A stretch of 37,622 nt of DNA, from positions 1 to 37,622 of the forward strand of contig JAJUJD010000010.1 in assembly GCA_029267315.1 (NCBI GenBank), given 5' to 3'. The notes under the pieces are model-generated. The model worked only from the letters and a program-made list of their open reading frames with translations, had not been told where the DNA came from and ran no database searches. Position numbers and translations under genes: made by a program. Position 1 is the stretch's first letter, and each line of letters opens with the position of its first letter. Origin of the DNA: Alcaligenaceae bacterium. GTDB lineage: Bacteria > Pseudomonadota > Gammaproteobacteria > Burkholderiales > Burkholderiaceae_B. This document shows, in pieces, positions 19,924 through 32,596 of the stretch.

Positions 19924-20000
19924 AGGGAAAGCTTGCATGAAGCAATATCCTAAAAAAACGCAACAAGGCTGCCGCGCCGAAGTTCTTCACGGGGCTGAAA

Positions 20001-23134
<3,134 letters not shown>

Positions 23135-23136
23135 CA

Positions 23137-23159
23137 CGCCCCACCAGTCTGGCGGGGCG
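23137..23159 (+). terminator. Candidate terminator after ligA
   Basis: CGCCCCACCAG-T-CTGGCGGGGCG: 11-bp arms with one mismatch, 2 nt after the ligA stop; only a weak T-rich tail. Confidence 0.5.
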
Positions 23160-23249
23160 CATTTATCGGAAAGTCGCTTGCCCGCATGGCAATTCATGTG
23201 AGCAACAACTGCCGGGCGCCTCTTGGCTGCCCGGCTACCGGGAAGGGCC

Positions 23250-24032
23250 TCAGTCTTGCTTGATGTCGGCGTCTTCCACCAGCTTCTTTTGGAACTCCAC
23301 CACCTGCTGCTGGCGCATCATTTCCTCGAGTTGAGGTTTGACGGCGTCCAGTGCGGGGAATTCAACCGGGCGCTCATCCTCAACCTTGATGATGTGCCAG
23401 CCGAATTGGCTCTGCACTGGTTTCGCTGAGGTTGCCCCCTTCTTCAGGCTTTCCACGGCTTGAGCGAACTCCGGCACATAATTGGACGTGGGAGCCCAGC
23501 CCAGATCGCCACCATTCTTGCCACTGCCGGGGTCGATGGAGTGCTGGCTGGCGGCGTCTTCGAAGCTGATTTTCTTGGAGTTGATCTGAGCGAGAAGGTC
23601 TTCCGCCTGTTTCTGGTCTTCGACCAGAATGTGACGGACCTTGTACTCCTTGCGGTCGCCCGATGCGGCCTTGATACGGTCGTATTCGGCTTGGAGCTTT
23701 TCGTCAGTAACGGGGTTCTTTTCCAGATGATCGGCGATCAGGGCGCGCACGAGGATGCCCTGGCGTGCCAGTTCAAGCTCTTGCTGAACGGCGGGACGCT
23801 TGTCGATGCCGGCCTTCTGCGCAGCATGGACTGCCACCAGACGGTGAATCATTTCCTGCTTGACCTGCTCGCGCAGCTCAGGAGAGTCTTGCGCGCCCTG
23901 CTCGACCAGCAGTGCGACAAACTGATTGAGCTGGTCGTCGGTAATGTTTTCTCCGTTCACGGAAGCAATTTGCTTGGCGTGCAGGGGAAAGGCCAGGGCG
24001 CAGGCGGCTGCAAGTACGGCGAGTCTCTTCAT
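23250..24032 (-). CDS. Periplasmic PpiC/parvulin-type peptidylprolyl isomerase
   Basis: Signal peptide MKRLAVLAAACALAFPLHA; parvulin domain (VRHILVEDQKQAEDLLAQI, GGDLGWAPTSNYVPEFAQAVESLKKGATS, PVQSQFGWHIIKVEDERP). Confidence 0.93.
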   Translation of the reverse strand: MKRLAVLAAACALAFPLHAKQIASVNGENITDDQLNQFVALLVEQGAQDSPELREQVKQEMIHRLVAVHAAQKAGIDKRPAVQQELELARQGILVRALIADHLEKNPVTDEKLQAEYDRIKAASGDRKEYKVRHILVEDQKQAEDLLAQINSKKISFEDAASQHSIDPGSGKNGGDLGWAPTSNYVPEFAQAVESLKKGATSAKPVQSQFGWHIIKVEDERPVEFPALDAVKPQLEEMMRQQQVVEFQKKLVEDADIKQD

Positions 24033-24039
24033 GTATTCC

Positions 24040-24303
24040 TCAGTTGGAGGCCTTGGCATCGATTGCCAGGGCATGGATTGGATGGGGCATCAGATCGTCG
24101 ACAAGATCATACACAAGGCGATGCCGGGCCACGGGCCGCAGCCCCTCGAATTTGGGCGACACCACCTTCACGCGGTAGTGACCAGCACCGTCACGGCTAC
24201 CAGCATGGCCAATGTGCAGATGGGATTCGTCAATGATCTCCAGTTCGACTGGTTCAAGCGCGGACAGTCGTTCGCGCAGAAGTGCTACTCGGTCAGTGCT
24301 CAT
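24040..24303 (-). CDS. BolA family protein
   Basis: 87 aa from MSTDRVALL; IIDESHLHIGHAGSRDGAGHYRVKVVSPKFEG...RHRLVYDLVDDLMPHPIHALAI. Confidence 0.93.
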   Translation of the reverse strand: MSTDRVALLRERLSALEPVELEIIDESHLHIGHAGSRDGAGHYRVKVVSPKFEGLRPVARHRLVYDLVDDLMPHPIHALAIDAKASN

Positions 24304-24307
24304 GGTA

Positions 24308-24880
24308 TTACTTCGGTTCCTGGGGCAAGCGAGATGCCTCGGCATCATCCTTCATGTATCGGCCCAGCCAGAGTGACTGGACGATGACGAACAGAATCAT
24401 GAGTATCATCAGGCCGAAGACCTTGAAATTCACCCATTGTGACTCTGTGAACTGGCCGGAAAAGGCCACATATAGGTTAAGCACACCGCATATCAGGAAG
24501 AAACATGCCCAGCTCAGGTTCAGCCGGCTCCAGGCCGCTTCCGGCATTTGAATCTGATTGCCCATCAGTTTCTGCATGAGGTTGCGCTTCATTATCCACT
24601 GACTGGCCAGTAGGGCCGTGCCAAAAATCCAATACAGAACCGTAGGCTTCCATTTGATGAAAGCGTCATTCTGGAAAAACAGCGTGGCTCCACCGAACAC
24701 GATGATGACACCGAGGTTGATCCAGTGCATGGTCTCTATGGCCTTGCCTCGCAGCTTCAACCATAAGAACTGCAAAATTCCCGCTGCAATGGCCACTGCC
24801 GTGGCGGTGTAGATGTCTGCCAGCCTGAACGCGATGAAGAACAGGATGAGAGGGAAAAGATCAAAAAGAAATTTCTTCAT
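24308..24880 (-). CDS. yciB: Septation protein A / YciB family inner membrane protein
   Basis: 190 aa polytopic protein; [63 protein letters not shown]. Confidence 0.95.
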   Translation of the reverse strand: MKKFLFDLFPLILFFIAFRLADIYTATAVAIAAGILQFLWLKLRGKAIETMHWINLGVIIVFGGATLFFQNDAFIKWKPTVLYWIFGTALLASQWIMKRNLMQKLMGNQIQMPEAAWSRLNLSWACFFLICGVLNLYVAFSGQFTESQWVNFKVFGLMILMILFVIVQSLWLGRYMKDDAEASRLPQEPK

Positions 24881-25281
24881 TGCGCTTCAGGCTCGAACTT
24901 CATGGAAAGCGAATTGATGCAGTATCGCAGCCCGGTCGGAGGAGGGCCATCCGGAAAAACATGGCCCAGATGCGAATCGCAGACATTGCATAGTACTTCG
25001 GTACGGACCATGCCATGGCTGGTGTCTGGCTCTTCCCGAATATTGTCGGGGTTGAGCGGTGCAAAATAACTGGGCCAGCCGCAACCTGCATCAAATTTGG
25101 TGTCAGACGCAAAAAGCGCAGTTCCGCAGCCGACGCAACGATAGATGCCCGGGGTAAACGTGTCCCAGTAGCGGCCGGTAAAGGCGCGCTCTGTTCCCTT
25201 GCGTCGTGTGACGTAAAATTCTTCGGGTGACAGCAGCGCCTGCCACTCCTCGTCGGACCGTGTGATCTTCTTCACGTTCAA
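24877..25281 (-). CDS. msrB: Peptide-methionine (R)-S-oxide reductase MsrB
   Basis: 134 aa; [62 protein letters not shown]; zinc-binding CxxC pairs. Confidence 0.97.
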   Translation of the reverse strand: MNVKKITRSDEEWQALLSPEEFYVTRRKGTERAFTGRYWDTFTPGIYRCVGCGTALFASDTKFDAGCGWPSYFAPLNPDNIREEPDTSHGMVRTEVLCNVCDSHLGHVFPDGPPPTGLRYCINSLSMKFEPEAQ

Positions 25282-25437
25282 GGCTTCTCCGTATGTGGAA
25301 TGGAAGAGCTACATGTTAATCGACTTCCAGCACGGCCAAAGGTTCCATCAGGTAACCCGCCGGGTTGATTCGGGCCAAGGATGCCGCGGATTTACGGGGT
25401 TTCTGCTGAAGATTGCATCACAGGAAAACACCTATAT

Positions 25438-25468
25438 TTGACACTTGTAGCAATGTGATACGCTAAAT
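25438..25468 (+). promoter_or_regulatory. Candidate sigma70-type promoter for the first HAAT operon
   Basis: Consensus -35 TTGACA at 25438-25443 followed by AT-rich TACGCTAAAT at 25459-25468; spacing to any -10 is non-ideal. Confidence 0.3.
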
Positions 25469-25550
25469 CGATAGACGGGCCAATAATTGTATAACTTGAG
25501 CCGCTGCCCCTCCCGTCGGGCTTGTCCCGCGCTCACTTGGAGACAAAACG

Positions 25551-26720
25551 ATGAATCGAAAGCAGTCCATTCGACTTTCGGTGCTGACTGGCGCTTTGGC
25601 GCTGGCTCTGCCGCTGATGGCGTCCGCGCAGATCAAAGTCGGCGTCACGGTCGCCAGTACGGGGCCGGCGGCTTCCCTGGGCATACCCGAGCGCAATACG
25701 GTTTCCTTGCTGCCGACTGAAATCGGGGGACAGAAGGTCGAGTACATCGTACTCGATGACGGCACAGACACCACGGCAGCGGTTCGCAACATGCGCAAGC
25801 TCATTACTGAAGACAAGGTTGACGTTATCGTCGGCACTTCAGTCAGCCCGGGCTCCCTGGCCATGATCGACGTCGCGGGCGAAACAAAAACGCCCATGAT
25901 AAGCGTGGCGGCCAACGCCCGTATCGTCGAACCAGTGGAAGGCGCCCGTCAATGGGTCTTCAAGACACCGCAGAACGACCTGCTCATGGCCGACGCATTG
26001 GCCGAAGCCATGGTCAAGCATGGGGTCAAGACGTTGGGCTTCATTGGGTATAACGATGCCTATGGCGAGGGCTGGCTTAATGTGATGACAGCAGCCGCCG
26101 AGAAGCGCGGCATCAAGATGGTGGCCGTCGAACGCTACGCGCGTAACGACACCAGCGTGACCGGCCAGGCATTGAAACTGATGGCCGCCAAACCCGACGG
26201 CATTCTGGTGGCCGGCTCGGGTACTCCGGTGGCGCTGCCTCAAAGTGAGCTCAAGGGGCGCGGTTACAAGGGAATCATGTATCAGACCCACGGGGCGGCC
26301 AACAACGACGTTCTCCGCGTCTGTGGAAAAGACTGCAATGATATGTACCTGCCCGCCGGCCCTCTGCTGGTAGCCGATCAACTTCCCGACGACAATCCCG
26401 TTAAGAAAACCGCGCTGGATTACAAAACCAAATACGAAGCCAAGTATGGCCCCGGCACGATCAACACCTTCGGCGGCCACATGTGGGATGCCGGCATGCT
26501 GATCGAAGCGGCCGTCCCGGCGGCCCTCAAGGGTGGCGCGAAACCCGGCACGCCTGAATTCCGTCAGGCTCTTCGTGATGCAATCGAACAGGTGAAGGAT
26601 CTCGCCGGTTCTCAGGGTGTATTCAACATGTCGCCGACCGACCACGCGGGCTTGGACGAGCGCGCGCGCGTGATGGTGAAGGTGCAGGACGGCAAGTGGG
26701 TGTATCAACCCGATCTCTGA
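25551..26720 (+). CDS. Branched-chain amino acid-type ABC transporter, periplasmic substrate-binding protein (system 1)
   Basis: 389 aa with signal peptide (LTGALALALPLMASAQ) and type I periplasmic binding fold (IKVGVTVASTGPAASLGIPERN..., VDVIVGTSVSPGSLAMIDVAGETKTPMIS). Confidence 0.93.
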   Translation: MNRKQSIRLSVLTGALALALPLMASAQIKVGVTVASTGPAASLGIPERNTVSLLPTEIGGQKVEYIVLDDGTDTTAAVRNMRKLITEDKVDVIVGTSVSPGSLAMIDVAGETKTPMISVAANARIVEPVEGARQWVFKTPQNDLLMADALAEAMVKHGVKTLGFIGYNDAYGEGWLNVMTAAAEKRGIKMVAVERYARNDTSVTGQALKLMAAKPDGILVAGSGTPVALPQSELKGRGYKGIMYQTHGAANNDVLRVCGKDCNDMYLPAGPLLVADQLPDDNPVKKTALDYKTKYEAKYGPGTINTFGGHMWDAGMLIEAAVPAALKGGAKPGTPEFRQALRDAIEQVKDLAGSQGVFNMSPTDHAGLDERARVMVKVQDGKWVYQPDL

Positions 26721-26753
26721 TTCCACTTATTCAATAGATATCGTTGTCATGGC

Positions 26754-26785
26754 AGGCGGCTCCGGCTTCGCGGTCGGTGCCGCCT
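26754..26785 (+). promoter_or_regulatory. Intergenic stem-loop between SBP and LivH genes of system 1
   Basis: AGGCGGC (26754-26760) / GCCGCCT (26779-26785), with inner CCG/CGG pairing possible; no good T-tract. Confidence 0.55.
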
Positions 26786-26844
26786 TTCCGAATGAATCCC
26801 CGGCGGGGTCAGTCATGAGTCCCGCAGTCAAGGTGTAGTTCCCA

Positions 26845-27882
26845 ATGGATTCAACAATTGTTCTCATCCTTCTGCAGGATGGCGTACTGAACGGGGCCAT
26901 TTACGCGCTGCTCGGGTTGGCGCTGGTGCTGGTCTTCGTCGTCACGCGAGTGATCTTCATTCCTCAGGGTGAGTTTGTCGCCTTCGGCGCGCTGACCCTG
27001 GCATTTATGGTGGATGGCAGAATGCCGGGCACAGTGCCCATGCTGCTCATCCTGGGTCTGATGGTATTTCTGGTGGAGCTTCGTGCTGCCTGGCGCAGCG
27101 GCCAATGGTCTGGCATGGGCAAAACGGCGGGCTGGACCATTGGGCTGCCTGTGGTGCTCTACCTGCTCTCACCCTATGTGGTGAGCAAGGAAACCTCGCT
27201 TTGGGTGAGTGTGCTCTTTTCACTGGCTCTGGTGGTGCCCATGGGGCCCATGCTGTATCGCCTGGTTTATCAGCCAGTGGCTGAAGCCAGTGTGCTCGTT
27301 CTGCTGATTATTTCGGTCGCCCTTCACTTTGCTATGACGGGCCTGGCGCTCGCCTTCTTCGGTGCTGAGGGCTGGCGCACGCCACCCTTTGTGGAAGGAC
27401 AGATCGACATGGGTCCGGTCACTTGGTCTGCACAGACTTTCTTTGTGCTTGGAACCTGTGCGGTGCTTATCTTCGCCCTGTGGATCTTTTTCGGCAAAAC
27501 GCTTTATGGCAGGGCCTTGCGGGCAACTGCTGTGAATCGTCGCGGCGCGCGTCTCGTCGGTATCAGTACGAATATGTCAGGCAGCCTGACTTTCACTCTG
27601 GCGGCCGCCATCGGTGCGCTATCCGGCATGCTTATCGCGCCGGTCACAACCATTTACTACGACACGGGCTTTCTTATCGGCTTGAAAGGCTTTGTGGCGG
27701 CCATTTTCGGCGGCTTGATCAGCTACCCCATAACCGCTATGGGCGCCATGGGAGTTGGCGTGCTGGAATCTTTTTCCTCATTCTGGGCCAGTGCTTACAA
27801 GGAAGTCATCGTATTCACGCTCATCATCCCCGTGTTGCTGTGGCGCTCTTTCGGTTCCACCCATATCGATGACGAGGAATAA
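26845..27882 (+). CDS. livH: HAAT ABC transporter permease, LivH-type (system 1)
   Basis: 345 aa polytopic; DGVLNGAIYALLGLALVLVFVVTRVIFIPQGEFVAFGAL, TLYGRALRATAVNRRGARLVGI. Confidence 0.92.
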   Translation: MDSTIVLILLQDGVLNGAIYALLGLALVLVFVVTRVIFIPQGEFVAFGALTLAFMVDGRMPGTVPMLLILGLMVFLVELRAAWRSGQWSGMGKTAGWTIGLPVVLYLLSPYVVSKETSLWVSVLFSLALVVPMGPMLYRLVYQPVAEASVLVLLIISVALHFAMTGLALAFFGAEGWRTPPFVEGQIDMGPVTWSAQTFFVLGTCAVLIFALWIFFGKTLYGRALRATAVNRRGARLVGISTNMSGSLTFTLAAAIGALSGMLIAPVTTIYYDTGFLIGLKGFVAAIFGGLISYPITAMGAMGVGVLESFSSFWASAYKEVIVFTLIIPVLLWRSFGSTHIDDEE

Positions 27883-27885
27883 GCC

Positions 27886-29772
27886 ATGAATCGCATATTG
27901 CTTTACGTCGTCATTGCCCTCATCGCTTTGCTGCCCGTTCTGCCGGTGACTCCTGCCTTCTGGATCACACATCTGAACTATGTTGGGCTTGCCAGCCTGG
28001 TTGTGTTGGGCCTGGTGCTGCTGACCGGCGTCAGCGGTCTCACTTCCTTTGGCCAAGCGGCCTTCGTGGGCATTGGCGCATACGCCACCGCCTGGTTCAC
28101 GACACAAATGGCGTGGTCTCCGTGGTTAGCGCTAGTCATCGCTCTGGCAATCACGTTTGTCGCGGCTTACGTGCTGGGGTCAATTTCCCTGCGGCTTTCG
28201 GGCCACTATCTGCCGCTGGGCACCATCGCCTGGGGGTTATCCCTTTATTATCTGTTCGGCAACCTCAGCTTTCTGGGCCAGCATGACGGTATTTCCGGCA
28301 TACAGCCGCTCGAGATATTTGGCGTATCCCTGGCAGACAGCCGCCACATTTACTACCTTATCTGGGCCTGCGTTCTGCTTGCAATGTGGGGCTCACGCAA
28401 CCTCCTGGATTCCCGCCCAGGGCGTGCCATCCGTGCACTGAAAAGCGGGCAGGGCATGGCGGAATCCTTCGGCATCGATACGGCTCGCTACAAGACCATC
28501 GTCTTCGTATATGCGGCGCTGCTGGCCTGCCTTTCAGGCTGGATCTACGCCCACATGCAACGCGCAGTCAGCCCCAGTCCATTTGGCCTGAATTACGGTA
28601 TCGAGTATTTGTTCATGGCAGTGGTGGGGGGCGCCAGCAGTGTCTGGGGTGCGGTAGTGGGAGCTGGCCTCATTCTCACCCTTAAAGACCAGCTTCAGAA
28701 TATTCTGCCCGTGATCTTCGGCCACAACAGCAACTTTGAGCTCATCGTCTTTGGCGTGCTCATGGTGCTGGTGCTGCAGTACGCGCGTGGCGGCGTCTGG
28801 CCCATTCTGGCTCATTGGTGGGAAGTGCTCACAGGTGGTGCCAGCGATACCCGTCGCAAAGCGCCTCCTGCCGATGCACCCGCGCTTGCGCAACGTCCCC
28901 GGCCCACCTCCGGCGCCGTCGTGCTTCAGGTTGAAGCCATACGCAAGGAATTCGGTGGCCTGGTTGCGGTGAATGACATCAGCTTCACCCTAAAGGCGGG
29001 TGAAATCATGGGCCTTATCGGTCCTAATGGTGCCGGCAAGAGTACCACCTTCAATTTGATTACGGGGGTACTGAAGGCGACCAGCGGGCGTGTACGCTTC
29101 CTGAATGATCGTCTCGACACGCTCCCCGCCCGCGAAATTTCCCGACTGGGAGTGGGCCGCAGCTTCCAGCATGTTCAGCTGCTGCCGGACATGACAGTCC
29201 TGGAAAACGTCGCTCTGGGCGCGCACTTACGGCGCAATGTGGGTGTTGTGGCGGCCGCCTTGCATGCAGACCGTTCTATAGAAGCCGAACTGTTGCATGA
29301 GGCTGCCATTCAGCTGGAGCGCGTTGGCCTGGGTGACTACCTATACGAACAGGCGGGCAACCTGGCGCTGGGTCAGCAGCGTATTCTGGAAATTGCGCGA
29401 GCTCTGGCGGCGGACCCAGTCCTGCTCTTGCTTGATGAACCGGCAGCCGGCCTGCGCTACAAGGAGAAGCAGGAACTCGCTGCCGTGCTGGATCAGCTAC
29501 GCAAGGAAGGCATGAGCATCCTGCTGGTTGAGCACGATATGGATTTCGTCATGAACCTGACTGATCACATCGTGGTCATGGATTTCGGGACAAAAATCGC
29601 AGAAGGCACACCTGAGGAAATTCAGACAAATCCGGCCGTGCTCGAAGCGTACCTGGGCGGAATCGACGATGACCTGGAGATCACGCCGGAAGCTGGATCG
29701 GCCGACCCGGCGCTTGTACCGGGCGGGGCAAGCGTACCCGCAGGAGCAATGGCAGGAGGGAGTTCCAAATGA
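27886..29772 (+). CDS. livM-livG: Fused LivM permease - LivG ATPase (system 1)
   Basis: 628 aa; N-half LivM ([40 protein letters not shown]); C-half LivG ([21 protein letters not shown] Walker [32 protein letters not shown]). Pro/Ala-rich linker about 28830-28920. Confidence 0.93.
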   Translation: MNRILLYVVIALIALLPVLPVTPAFWITHLNYVGLASLVVLGLVLLTGVSGLTSFGQAAFVGIGAYATAWFTTQMAWSPWLALVIALAITFVAAYVLGSISLRLSGHYLPLGTIAWGLSLYYLFGNLSFLGQHDGISGIQPLEIFGVSLADSRHIYYLIWACVLLAMWGSRNLLDSRPGRAIRALKSGQGMAESFGIDTARYKTIVFVYAALLACLSGWIYAHMQRAVSPSPFGLNYGIEYLFMAVVGGASSVWGAVVGAGLILTLKDQLQNILPVIFGHNSNFELIVFGVLMVLVLQYARGGVWPILAHWWEVLTGGASDTRRKAPPADAPALAQRPRPTSGAVVLQVEAIRKEFGGLVAVNDISFTLKAGEIMGLIGPNGAGKSTTFNLITGVLKATSGRVRFLNDRLDTLPAREISRLGVGRSFQHVQLLPDMTVLENVALGAHLRRNVGVVAAALHADRSIEAELLHEAAIQLERVGLGDYLYEQAGNLALGQQRILEIARALAADPVLLLLDEPAAGLRYKEKQELAAVLDQLRKEGMSILLVEHDMDFVMNLTDHIVVMDFGTKIAEGTPEEIQTNPAVLEAYLGGIDDDLEITPEAGSADPALVPGGASVPAGAMAGGSSK

Positions 29773-30551
29773 GCAGCACCAATAAGCCCAAGCACCCCAT
29801 TCTGAAGGTGACGGATCTCTCTGCCCGCTACGGCAAGGTGACGGCAGTCAGCGGCGCCAATCTCATGGTGGTTCGCGGAAGCATCGTGACAGTCATTGGT
29901 GCGAACGGGGCGGGCAAGTCGACCCTGCTCAATTCCATTATGGGCTCGCTGCCTTTATCCGGTAACTGCTCTGGCTCAATCGAGTATCTGGGAGGCGAGA
30001 TTGGCGCCTGGCAGGTCGAGCGCCGCGTGGCCAGTGGTGTGTCACTGGTACCGGAACGGCGTGAGCTGTTCGGCAGTATGTCGGTGGAAGACAACCTGCT
30101 GCTGGGCGGCTTTCGCCTGTACAGGGAAGGGCGTCATGGATGGCGCGAAACCATCGATGAGGTCTACGAACTTTTCCCACGACTGAAGGAACGTCGCAAT
30201 CAATATGCGGGCACCTTGTCGGGCGGTGAACGTCAGATGCTGGCGGTCGGGCGTGCACTCATGGCCCAGCCTCAGCTGCTCATGCTGGACGAGCCCAGTC
30301 TTGGCCTGGCACCACGCATCGTGCGCGAGATTTTCCACATTATTGGCCGCTTGCGCAGCACTGGCGTGGCAATTTTGCTGGTCGAGCAGAATGCGCGTGC
30401 GGCGCTGCAGGTTGCTGATTACGGTTATGTACTGGAAACAGGCGAGATCGTGCTCGAAGGGAAGGCGAGGGAATTGGCCGACAACCCGCGGGTGATAGAG
30501 AGCTACCTGGGTCTGGGCAAGAAGAAAGAGGGCGATACGGCCCCAGCCTGA
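29769..30551 (+). CDS. livF: HAAT ABC transporter ATP-binding protein, LivF-type (system 1)
   Basis: 260 aa; VIGANGAGKSTLLNSIMG, GTLSGGERQMLAVGRALMAQPQLLMLDEPSLGLAPRIV. Confidence 0.94.
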   Translation: MSSTNKPKHPILKVTDLSARYGKVTAVSGANLMVVRGSIVTVIGANGAGKSTLLNSIMGSLPLSGNCSGSIEYLGGEIGAWQVERRVASGVSLVPERRELFGSMSVEDNLLLGGFRLYREGRHGWRETIDEVYELFPRLKERRNQYAGTLSGGERQMLAVGRALMAQPQLLMLDEPSLGLAPRIVREIFHIIGRLRSTGVAILLVEQNARAALQVADYGYVLETGEIVLEGKARELADNPRVIESYLGLGKKKEGDTAPA

Positions 30552-30587
30552 ACGTCCCGAAAAACACCCGCCATATACGAAAAAAAA

Positions 30588-30621
30588 TGCGCCGCCGAGG
30601 CATAAGTGCCAGGGCGGCGCA
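30588..30621 (-). terminator. Rho-independent terminator of the minus-strand HAAT operon, between two convergent operons
   Basis: Perfect 9-bp arms TGCGCCGCC (30588-30596) / GGCGGCGCA (30613-30621); on the minus strand followed by a T-run (complement of the A-run ending at 30587). Confidence 0.85.
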
Positions 30622-30639
30622 GCTTGTTTGCCGATTGAT

Positions 30640-31620
30640 TCAGGCGACTGCCTTGCGGCGTCCCCCTGCACGGTGCAGGATCTCGCCAACAATGCCGCGG
30701 CGGAATGCCATCACGCAGATGATGAAGATCAGGCCGATGACCATGGTGACGGATTCACCCAGAACGTTGAACCAGTCGATGCCCGTCCATTGCGCCATGG
30801 CTCGACCGAATTCGCCAACCTTGTTCTCAAGCACCACGACGATCAGTGCGCCCAGTACGGGGCCGAGGAACGTGCCCAGCCCACCGATCAGCGTCATGAG
30901 AATGACCAGACCAGACATCTGCCAGGTCGCGTCAGAAAGTGTGGCAGAGACAAAGACCAGCGATTTGGTGGCGCCTGCCAAGCCCGCCAGCGTGGCAGAT
31001 ATGACAAAGACCAACAGCTTGAACTTCGAGACGTCGTAGCCGAGCGAGATAGTGCGGGCCTCGTTTTCGCGCAGTGCCTTGAGCACTTGTCCGAAGGGCG
31101 AGTTAACCGTCCGCCAGCATACGATGAAGCCCAGAATGAACACGGCCAATACCAGGTAGTAGAGGTTCAGGTCGTTCGACAGATCAATGCCGAAGATGCT
31201 GCCGCGGGGAATGCCTTGCAGCCCGTCCTCACCATGGGTGAACGGCGCTTGCAAGAAGTAAAAGAAGATCATCTGAGCCATTGCGAGCGTGATCATGGCG
31301 AAATAGATGCCGCTACGACGAATGGCCACAGCGCCCATGATCAGACCCAGAGCGGCTGCCACCCCCGTGCCGAATAGCAAGCCCAGCCAGGTGGGGAAAC
31401 CCCATACCACCAGAGAATGCCCCGTTGCATAGGCCGCGCCTCCCAGGAATGCGGCGTGACCGAAGGACAGCAGGCCGGTGTAGGCCAGCAGAAGGTTGAA
31501 AGCGCAGGCAAACAGGGCATAGCACATGATCTTCATGATGAAGATCGGGTATGCGCCCATGGCCGGCAGCAGCGCGACGATGATCGCGAGGACGATGTAA
31601 CTTGCCAACTGACGGTTCAT
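30640..31620 (-). CDS. livM: HAAT ABC transporter permease, LivM-type (system 2)
   Basis: 326 aa; LLLAYTGLLSFGHAAFLGGAAYATGH, RRSGIYFAMITLAMAQMIFF, GTFLGPVLGALIVVVLEN. Confidence 0.94.
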   Translation of the reverse strand: MNRQLASYIVLAIIVALLPAMGAYPIFIMKIMCYALFACAFNLLLAYTGLLSFGHAAFLGGAAYATGHSLVVWGFPTWLGLLFGTGVAAALGLIMGAVAIRRSGIYFAMITLAMAQMIFFYFLQAPFTHGEDGLQGIPRGSIFGIDLSNDLNLYYLVLAVFILGFIVCWRTVNSPFGQVLKALRENEARTISLGYDVSKFKLLVFVISATLAGLAGATKSLVFVSATLSDATWQMSGLVILMTLIGGLGTFLGPVLGALIVVVLENKVGEFGRAMAQWTGIDWFNVLGESVTMVIGLIFIICVMAFRRGIVGEILHRAGGRRKAVA

Positions 31621-32504
31621 TTCTCTTTCCCGAAAAGACCTGCGGGGCGCAGCAGAAGAACGATGACCATGATGATGAACACCACTGTGTTCGAGGCCTC
31701 AGGCCAGAAGACCTTGGTAAGACCCTCGATAATGCCCAGGCCCAGGCCGGTGATGATGGAGCCCATGATGGAGCCCATACCACCGATCACCACAACGGCA
31801 AACACCACGATGATCAGGTTGGAGCCCATCAATGGCGAAACCTGCATGACCGGCGCTGCCAGTACTCCGGCAAAGCCGGCCAGTGCCACGCCGAAGCCGT
31901 AAGTCAGAGTGACCATCAGCGGAACATTCACGCCAAAGGCTTCCACCAGCTTGGGGTTTTCAGTGCCGGCGCGAAGCAGCGCACCCAGGCGAGTTTTTTC
32001 GATCATGAACCAGGTGGCGAGGCAGACTACGATGGACGCAACCACAACCCAGGCACGGTATATGGGCAGGTACATGAAGCCCAGATTGACGCCCCCCTGG
32101 AGCAGTGCCGGGGTGGAGTACGGCTGGCCGGACACGCCGTAGAAACTGCGGAAAACGCCTTCCAGCAAAAGAGTGATGCCAAAGGTGAGCAGCAGCCCAT
32201 AAAGGTGGTCCAGCTTATAGAGGTGCCGGATCAGTGTTTTTTCCAGGATGATGCCGAAGATGCCCACGAGTATGGGAGACACGACCAGCATGACCCAGTA
32301 ATTGAGGCCGAGGTAGGACAAGCCCATCCAGGCGAGGAAGGCGCCCAGCATGTACAAGGCGCCGTGGGCAAAATTAATGATGTTAAGGAGGCCGAAAATG
32401 ACGGCGAGGCCCAGAGACAGGACAGCATAAAAGGAGCCATTGACCAGGCCCAGCAGTACCTGGCCCAGCAGCGCCTGAATGGGGATGCCGAAGAGGTCAG
32501 TCAT
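31617..32504 (-). CDS. livH: HAAT ABC transporter permease, LivH-type (system 2)
   Basis: From MTDLFGIPIQALLGQVLLGLVNGSFYAVLSLGLAVIFGLLNIINFAHGALYMLGAF; track ORF extends to 32549, start uncertain. Confidence 0.93.
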   Translation of the reverse strand: MTDLFGIPIQALLGQVLLGLVNGSFYAVLSLGLAVIFGLLNIINFAHGALYMLGAFLAWMGLSYLGLNYWVMLVVSPILVGIFGIILEKTLIRHLYKLDHLYGLLLTFGITLLLEGVFRSFYGVSGQPYSTPALLQGGVNLGFMYLPIYRAWVVVASIVVCLATWFMIEKTRLGALLRAGTENPKLVEAFGVNVPLMVTLTYGFGVALAGFAGVLAAPVMQVSPLMGSNLIIVVFAVVVIGGMGSIMGSIITGLGLGIIEGLTKVFWPEASNTVVFIIMVIVLLLRPAGLFGKEK

Positions 32505-32546
32505 ATTGTTGGTGATCCATGATGATGCGAATGGAGTGAGCATGCA

Positions 32547-32583
32547 CACGCCGCCCTGAGCCTGAACGGCGTGGGGCGGCGTG
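32547..32583 (-). promoter_or_regulatory. Intergenic stem-loop between SBP and LivH genes of system 2
   Basis: Perfect 10-bp arms CACGCCGCCC (32547-32556) / GGGCGGCGTG (32574-32583); no T-tract on the minus strand. Confidence 0.65.
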
Positions 32584-32596
32584 GAAGTTCATGCGC

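Noticed and set aside
25354-25366. AACCC-GCC-GGGTT mini-hairpin upstream of msrB and SBP genes
   Set aside because: Only 5 bp with a 3-nt loop; likely chance in GC-rich DNA.
25839-26726. 295 aa minus-strand ORF opposite the system 1 SBP
   Set aside because: Antisense frame without family features; the SBP is well supported.
31602-32522. 306 aa plus-strand ORF opposite livH of system 2
   Set aside because: His/Gln/Asp-rich composition typical of antisense translation of a membrane protein gene; livH is clear.
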